From an uncultured Paracoccaceae bacterium (GTDB lineage Bacteria; Pseudomonadota; Alphaproteobacteria; Rhodobacterales; Rhodobacteraceae): a DNA stretch of 50,501 nt. Shown here in pieces: positions 45,540 through 50,501 of this stretch (position 1 is its first letter; each line of letters opens with the position of its first letter). The position numbers and the translations under genes are program-made. Where the stretch lies: NCBI GenBank assembly GCA_913043905.1, contig CAJWNQ010000013.1, positions 1 through 50,501 of the forward strand. Reading direction: 5' to 3'. A model generated the notes under the pieces. The model was not told where the DNA came from, did not search any database, and was given only the letters and a program-made list of their open reading frames with translations.

Positions 45540-46361
45540 TTAGATTTTCTCATTCCTAAAAAACCCATCTACTAGTATCATGTGAGGTACGGTTAGTGCA
45601 GCCAGCCCAATAAAAACCACCCGCAAAATATCAGCATCAACATCTCCACTATCAAAAAAATACAATGCTCCTAATCCTAAAAGCCAGCTTATGGCAGTAA
45701 GCCCAATAGCTTGAATAAATATTACGCGTGAATTTATAGCTATTTGTAACTTTTTCCATATATGCAACATATGCCTTCCTGTATGAACAAAACAAAAATA
45801 AACAGCAAAACCTAGAAGTGGTGGTAAAAGCATTAATATTAATGCAATTATAATAAGTTCAATAAACCGAGGCATTAGCTCAGAATTTTTAATAACTAAA
45901 AATAAATAAATAATACTTAAAAATAGTATTCCTAAAAACATAATCTGTGAAACTTGAATAGCTGCGGTAGAATCCCCATTAGTAAGCAATTTAAATAATT
46001 GCGTGACTTCAGTAATATGGAAATTAACAGTGCCAAAGACTACTAAGCCACCGTGGACCACAACCTGCAAAATAAATTGAACGTTAGTTTTAGCATTTGC
46101 ATCACCCCAACCAAAGTGAACCATTGAAATAATCAAAAATGCCACAAGTGATAAGCTCGGTAAGAATATCCATATAACAATAACAACAATGGCTGACGCC
46201 ATATAGGTTGTAAAAAACCGTATTCCAGAAAAAATTGTTTTTCCGGCACCAAGATAATTAGCTACAGCTCCATCAAAAGCGCCATGCGGCAATCCAATTA
46301 TAACTATCATGAGCAATGCAACAATGCTGGTAGTATCTAGCGCTGTCACCATTCCTATCAT
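45540..46361 (-). CDS. blh: Brp/Blh family beta-carotene 15,15'-dioxygenase
   Basis: 273 residues, very hydrophobic, about seven membrane helices. The histidines that bind the active-site iron are in GLPHGAFDG, MVHFGWGDA, FVHTGRHMLH and LTVPHMILVDGF, in the family order. It splits beta-carotene symmetrically into two retinals, the chromophore of rhodopsins, in the cytoplasmic membrane. Its ATG overlaps the crtY stop by four bases, and it is the last gene of the carotenoid operon. Presence of blh next to a complete beta-carotene route is the usual sign of a rhodopsin phototroph. Confidence 0.93.
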   Translation of the reverse strand: MIGMVTALDTTSIVALLMIVIIGLPHGAFDGAVANYLGAGKTIFSGIRFFTTYMASAIVVIVIWIFLPSLSLVAFLIISMVHFGWGDANAKTNVQFILQVVVHGGLVVFGTVNFHITEVTQLFKLLTNGDSTAAIQVSQIMFLGILFLSIIYLFLVIKNSELMPRFIELIIIALILMLLPPLLGFAVYFCFVHTGRHMLHIWKKLQIAINSRVIFIQAIGLTAISWLLGLGALYFFDSGDVDADILRVVFIGLAALTVPHMILVDGFFRNEKI

Positions 46362-47446
46362 TTTAATGTTCTTTTAAAAACTATACCAAATAGTGCCATT
46401 ATAAATGGTATTTTTGGCATAGATAGTACTACTCTACACCATATCTTTAAATTTGCTTGACCACTTAGGAAACAAGCGAAGTTATCTCCATTTAAGCTTT
46501 GCGCCATATTTGTAAAAATAAGTGGAGCCAGTAATGGGTTTTTCCTTATCACTGCAAGGAATATTTTATCCATCCATATTTCAAACTGGCTATGAGGTAC
46601 TTTTACCTTGAGAGGATGGCCAGGTGCTTGCGTATTAACAATCTGCTCAACTTGCTTTTGAATAAAACTAAAGGCATAGCCACTAGATGGTCTAATTGCT
46701 CCACCATTGCCACCAATTCCAGTAAATGAAATATCCCGTTGCTTTAAAACAGCCAAGGGAATTGCTCCAGCTTCACTACGTATAATATCAAAATCATCCA
46801 AATTTTTTACATCTTTTAGATAATTTTTAATAGCTTTGTCATAGAATTCTTGTGGAGCAATTGTTGGTGAAAAAATAGTTGATTCAACAAGTGCGTGTCT
46901 TTTAGAAAATGGCAAACAATATATAAAATGCATTCCAAGGCTTTGATCACATCTAAAATCCATTAAAGTTGCTATTGTATCATCAAAAATATCTATTGGT
47001 GTTTCAATTTCGTACCCAGAAAAATGTTGCAACATTGTACCTTTAGGGATTGGTGGGGGTCTACTGTCTATAATTTGAAATTGTTTTTTAGAGTTAAGAA
47101 CTCGTGTAAATTTTACTTCATTTTTTTTTGCTTGATCGCTACAGGTATTGATCCATTCATTTCGATTTAATGCGCAATAAGGATGTAATTTTGATGAGTG
47201 TGTAATGCATTTTTCTGGACTAATAATCTGCCAATTAGACCAACGTTTACGAATAACCTTATCTGTTTTTGCGAGCCAAGGCATAAACCAAAACCCCCAA
47301 ATGTGATCTTTAGGTAAATGTTTCCCTGAATCTACAATAATAAAATTATGCGCCTTAAATTCATTCGCTCTAGCCCCTAAAGAAAGTGTCGCACACCCAG
47401 CACCAAGCAATGAAACCTCACTGATTACCAAGTTATCATCTGACAT
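46358..47446 (-). CDS. crtY: Lycopene beta-cyclase CrtY
   Basis: 362 residues from ATG 47446, where MSDDNLVISEVSLLGAGC gives the usual dinucleotide-binding start; the frame continues to 47467 inside crtB. Family features: VSLLGAGCATLSLGA, HIWGFWFMPW, the cyclase motif MDFRCDQ, YCLPFSKRHALVEST and IGGNGGAIRPSSGYAF. It cyclises both ends of lycopene to beta-carotene, using reduced FAD as a non-redox cofactor. It overlaps the end of crtB by 11 bases and the start of blh by four. The ribosome site is not obvious. Confidence 0.92.
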   Translation of the reverse strand: MSDDNLVISEVSLLGAGCATLSLGARANEFKAHNFIIVDSGKHLPKDHIWGFWFMPWLAKTDKVIRKRWSNWQIISPEKCITHSSKLHPYCALNRNEWINTCSDQAKKNEVKFTRVLNSKKQFQIIDSRPPPIPKGTMLQHFSGYEIETPIDIFDDTIATLMDFRCDQSLGMHFIYCLPFSKRHALVESTIFSPTIAPQEFYDKAIKNYLKDVKNLDDFDIIRSEAGAIPLAVLKQRDISFTGIGGNGGAIRPSSGYAFSFIQKQVEQIVNTQAPGHPLKVKVPHSQFEIWMDKIFLAVIRKNPLLAPLIFTNMAQSLNGDNFACFLSGQANLKIWCRVVLSMPKIPFIMALFGIVFKRTLK

Positions 47447-48356
47447 AGGGTAACCCCCGCAACGCATCGTGTAACTTTTGATTGTGTGGTTTCATTGGTA
47501 GTAGGCGCCGGTGTACAGAAATAAATGCTTGAATGCTGCATTTTATTTTTTCGTTTGTTTTAGTAAATATTCGGCCTTCATACCATGCAAATTTTTTATT
47601 AGCGATTTTAATTCCAATTTTCTTATAAACTACTGCAGCTATAGAAATTGAAATATGCACCCTTGTTGGTAAATATGAACACCCAGCCAGCCCACTTTCA
47701 TAATATTTGTCTGCAAGCTCAAGCAGTTGTTGCGTACCATTACATATAAGTTTTGATGAGGCTGATTCTGGCGTTTTACTTATTTCAACAATGCGTTTTG
47801 GCGTAATATCTCCAACCCAACTTTCTGGCAAATAACGGCGTCCCATTTGGGCATCTTCAAGCACATCTCGTGCAATGTTAGTTAGCTGCATCGCAATTCC
47901 TAGGTCAATAGCATGATCTTTAGCTTTTCCATCATCACAATTTAAAATACTGCACATTAAAACACCAACAGTACCAGCAACTCGATAGCAATAATGTACT
48001 AGTTCAGTCTCATCTTTTATTTCAACAACTTTTTGATCTCCTAGAAGGCCATCAATAAGTGCTATAATTACTGTAACTGGAAGTTGTTTTGCCTCTATAA
48101 AATATTGAAAGTCTGCGAGTAGCGGATCAGTAGCAGGACGCTTTGCTAACAAATCTTCGCGTATATGTTCTAATCGTTTTGGGCCATCAATAATATCACC
48201 ATCAGCCATATCATCAAGTACTCGGCAAAAACGGTATAAAATCGCTGCATCTGAGCCCATGTTCTGCCCAAGAAATCGCCGAGCCCAATTAAAGCTCTTA
48301 CCATAAACTGCTAGAGCAGCTTTTGGGGCCAATGATTCACTCTCTGAAAAAGTCAA
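47436..48356 (-). CDS. crtB: Phytoene synthase CrtB
   Basis: 306 residues. The two Asp-rich motifs of trans-isoprenyl synthases are YRFCRVLDDMADGD and NIARDVLEDAQMGRRYLP. It joins two geranylgeranyl diphosphates head-to-head to phytoene. The start is TTG at 48356 (protein MTFSESESLAPKAALAV), with an AGGG about ten bases upstream; no ATG is available before the conserved region. It follows crtI by 31 bases. Confidence 0.93.
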   Translation of the reverse strand: MTFSESESLAPKAALAVYGKSFNWARRFLGQNMGSDAAILYRFCRVLDDMADGDIIDGPKRLEHIREDLLAKRPATDPLLADFQYFIEAKQLPVTVIIALIDGLLGDQKVVEIKDETELVHYCYRVAGTVGVLMCSILNCDDGKAKDHAIDLGIAMQLTNIARDVLEDAQMGRRYLPESWVGDITPKRIVEISKTPESASSKLICNGTQQLLELADKYYESGLAGCSYLPTRVHISISIAAVVYKKIGIKIANKKFAWYEGRIFTKTNEKIKCSIQAFISVHRRLLPMKPHNQKLHDALRGLPYVR

Positions 48357-48387
48357 AATATAATGCCCTAATTAAACTATTCTATTA

Positions 48388-49905
48388 TTAACACATTTTC
48401 TTTAGCAGATCTGCTTCTTTTACTTCATCTTCAGCTACTAATTTTTCAACTACCTTTGCAGATGATAATACGCCTGGTATACCAGCACCAGGATGTGCCC
48501 CAGCAGAAGCAAAATAAAGATTGGATATATGTGGATCCCGGTTATGAAAGCGAAACCATGCTGATTGTAAAAAAATTGGTGCGATTGAAAATCCTGCTCC
48601 ATGCATAGATCTATAATCATTTTTAAAATCTATCGGCGTCATATAAAAATCGTCTGTTATTACTTTTTCCAAGTCAGGCATAATAGTATCTGATAGTGCA
48701 GTTATAATACGTTCCTGTAATATTGGGCCAGTTACATCCCAATCTATATCAGCACGTAAGTTTGGGACTGGGCACAATACATAAAAACTATCACACCCCT
48801 CAGGTGCAAAACTGGGGTCAGTAGCAGTTGGTCGGTGGACATATAATGAAAAGTCTTCCGCTAAAATTTTGCGATCAAAAATATCAGCAAGCAATTCTTT
48901 ATATCTTGGTCCCATCCAAATAGTATGGTGCGCAATATCATCGTAAGTTTTCTTTGTACCAAAGAATAGAACATAAAGCCCCATTGAATAATGTGTCATA
49001 GACTCTGGAAATAGCCGTTTGCGGCGGTTATAGCCCTCTGGCATCATTTGAGTATATACGGTTGGTGGATCTCCATTGCATATAACCCTGTCTGCAGGGT
49101 AAAAAATTCCATCTGTGCTGGTTGCACCAATAGCTTTATCTTTTTCCATTTCAATTTGAGCTATATCAGTATCTAATATAATCTTAATACCAACCCGGCG
49201 CATTAAATCTTCTAATGCTTGCACGAGTCTTCCAGTACCCCCCATTGTAAAAAAAACCCCCCATCTACGTTCTAAGTAATGAATTAGTGCATAAATAGAT
49301 GTGGTGCTAAATGGGTTTCCACCTACAAGTAGTGGATGAATAGAAAAAGCCTGTCGCAGAAGTGGATGCTTAATATATTTATTAACAATACCAGAAACTG
49401 AAAAGTAACTTTGCAATCGCACTAAGCTTGGGACTTGTTTCATCATTTCCCAAAACTTCGAAAAGGGCTTATCTGCAAGCTTTTCAAAACCTATTTCAAA
49501 TATGTCTTGAGATGCTTTTAGCAAGCGAGCGTAGCCATTTACATCACCTGGTGCAAATCGCCGTATCTCATCATTAGTATCTTCAATTGAAGGTCTATAA
49601 TCAAATTGATCTCCAGTATGAAAGTAAAACCTATACCAAGGATCAAGCGCCCTAAATTCAACATGGTCTTCACGTTTTTCGTCGAATAATTCAAAGAGTT
49701 CATCAAATAAAAATGGTGCCGTAATAACCGTTGGTCCAGCGTCGTGCTTAAACCCACCACGGTGAAATACTTGAGCACGGCCTCCGATAGATGATAGCCT
49801 ATCAACCAGTGTTACATCGTACCCACGAGCACGCATTCGAAGGGCTGCAGCGATGCCGCCAAATCCAGCTCCAATCACTAAAACCTTGCCACTTAATTTT
49901 AACAA
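48388..49905 (-). CDS. crtI: Phytoene desaturase CrtI
   Basis: 505 residues. FAD-binding start VLVIGAGFGGIAAALRMRAR, then GGRAQVFHRGGFKHDAGPTV, and the C-terminal carotenoid-desaturase signature SAGAHPGAGIPGVLSSAKVV. It introduces four double bonds to give lycopene, the substrate of CrtY. The start is TTG at 49905, decided by AGGA nine bases upstream and by the immediate FAD motif. It follows the polyprenyl synthase gene by 71 bases. Confidence 0.95.
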   Translation of the reverse strand: MLKLSGKVLVIGAGFGGIAAALRMRARGYDVTLVDRLSSIGGRAQVFHRGGFKHDAGPTVITAPFLFDELFELFDEKREDHVEFRALDPWYRFYFHTGDQFDYRPSIEDTNDEIRRFAPGDVNGYARLLKASQDIFEIGFEKLADKPFSKFWEMMKQVPSLVRLQSYFSVSGIVNKYIKHPLLRQAFSIHPLLVGGNPFSTTSIYALIHYLERRWGVFFTMGGTGRLVQALEDLMRRVGIKIILDTDIAQIEMEKDKAIGATSTDGIFYPADRVICNGDPPTVYTQMMPEGYNRRKRLFPESMTHYSMGLYVLFFGTKKTYDDIAHHTIWMGPRYKELLADIFDRKILAEDFSLYVHRPTATDPSFAPEGCDSFYVLCPVPNLRADIDWDVTGPILQERIITALSDTIMPDLEKVITDDFYMTPIDFKNDYRSMHGAGFSIAPIFLQSAWFRFHNRDPHISNLYFASAGAHPGAGIPGVLSSAKVVEKLVAEDEVKEADLLKKMC

Positions 49906-49976
49906 TATTTTATTTCCTAATTTTATCAGTAAAAAATAATAAATTTACATGAGTGGTATATATATAGTTCTAGAAT

Positions 49977-50501
49977 TTAAACGGACAACGCACATGCACG
50001 CTTAATTATAGTATGAACCGGTGTGATTACTTCTGAAGCATTAAGCGGAAGCGAACTCACATTTTTTTCAGCATTATCAAGTACATTTAGCATGCGAGCT
50101 CCAGCTATACCAATTGCGCCTGAATTTATAATTCTATTTCGCCATACCACCAGTTCATCCTTATCGACACTGTTATACCATCGAGAAAATTCAATTCGAT
50201 CGTACGCATTAAGCGTTTCCACATAACATACTGTAACTGCATTAGGTGCGCGGCGAGCAAGATCACCCGCAATCAATTTTGCACCGTCGATACCCTTAAA
50301 GTTTAAAATATCATTGGAAATTTGATAAGCTTTGCCAAGATCCCGAAAATAATTTGAAATGGCTGTCTCTGAGTTATTATCACCAGCCATGACTGTAACA
50401 CCGTGAATTGGTGCAGTTAATAAGGGCGCCGTTTTATCCGCAGCAATTCGAAGGTATGCATCCCAAGTTTGGGTACCATTCCACTGAAATTCCATTGCTT
50501 C
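49977..50501 (-). CDS. Polyprenyl synthetase family protein, CrtE-like (N-terminal part outside window)
   Basis: The frame enters from the right edge, so only the last 174 or so residues are seen; the Met at 50495 is internal. The fragment has the second half of a trans-prenyl synthase: the Lys-Thr of ADKTAPLLTAP, the Gln of LGKAYQISNDIL, and AGDLARRAPNAV near the place of the second Lys. Position at the head of crtI-crtB-crtY-blh argues for a geranylgeranyl diphosphate synthase. However, the second Asp-rich motif, normally DDILD, reads NDILN (50301-50315), which is unusual for an active synthase. The intact first motif cannot be checked here. Confidence 0.75.
   Translation of the reverse strand, partial: EAMEFQWNGTQTWDAYLRIAADKTAPLLTAPIHGVTVMAGDNNSETAISNYFRDLGKAYQISNDILNFKGIDGAKLIAGDLARRAPNAVTVCYVETLNAYDRIEFSRWYNSVDKDELVVWRNRIINSGAIGIAGARMLNVLDNAEKNVSSLPLNASEVITPVHTIIKRACALSV

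Overview
The window looks like a stretch of chromosome from an AT-rich marine alphaproteobacterium, most likely a Rhodobacterales/Roseobacter-type lineage. This is inferred from the gene set (DUF2794, IalB, Rhizobium-type asparaginase, DapC-FtsK-LolA order, HspQ, RibA with a degenerate RibB-like half, Brp/Blh) together with the low GC; no rRNA or marker gene fixes the species. A low-GC, rhodopsin-bearing planktonic roseobacter such as the NAC11-7/HTCC2255 type would fit. I saw no tRNA or rRNA genes, insertion sequences, prophage genes or CRISPR arrays. Coding density is very high, many neighbours overlap by 1-8 bases, and no gene-free gap exceeds about 290 bases.

Left part (1-9.7 kb): the tail of an outer-membrane porin with a clear terminator; a TPR-sulfotransferase translationally coupled to the PLP-homeostasis protein YggS; a minus-strand pair ribA plus an L,D-transpeptidase-fold protein; then a plus-strand run of an OmpR-type response regulator, exonuclease III, a thioredoxin-TPR chaperone (CnoX-like), a LON-domain protein and a 57-residue Trm112 protein, meeting a UbiH-type hydroxylase head-on.

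Middle part (9.7-23.8 kb): amidase; a DapC-like aminotransferase coupled to ftsK and followed by lolA; a lipoprotein lytic transglycosylase; an AEC permease; hspQ; a cytoplasmic gamma-glutamyltransferase-family enzyme; DUF2794; an overlapping pair of M17 aminopeptidase and SH3b-NlpC/P60 peptidase that looks suited to recycling murein peptides; a beta-carbonic anhydrase; and asd.

Amino-acid and envelope part (23.8-45.2 kb): leuB with its own promoter, separated by a terminator from leuCD; a Zn-type asparaginase; ialB; rlmN followed at once by a lipoprotein L,D-transpeptidase; a CAP-domain lipoprotein; a Tat-type L,D-transpeptidase; a SDR-queG-GST operon; mtgA; the glutamate synthase pair gltD-gltB; uppP; an NDUFA9-like SDR; and an M20 amidohydrolase. 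Peptidoglycan enzymes are unusually frequent (three YkuD proteins, SLT, MtgA, NlpC/P60, UppP, DapC, Asd).

Right part (45.4-50.5 kb): a minus-strand carotenoid/retinal operon in the order polyprenyl synthase (cut by the window edge), crtI, crtB, crtY, blh. It takes prenyl diphosphates through phytoene, lycopene and beta-carotene to retinal, which implies a microbial rhodopsin elsewhere, probably just beyond the right edge. Two unexplained items sit here: a polyprenyl synthase whose second Asp-rich motif is degenerate, and a 46-residue single-pass membrane protein with a strong ribosome binding site that ends three bases from the end of blh.
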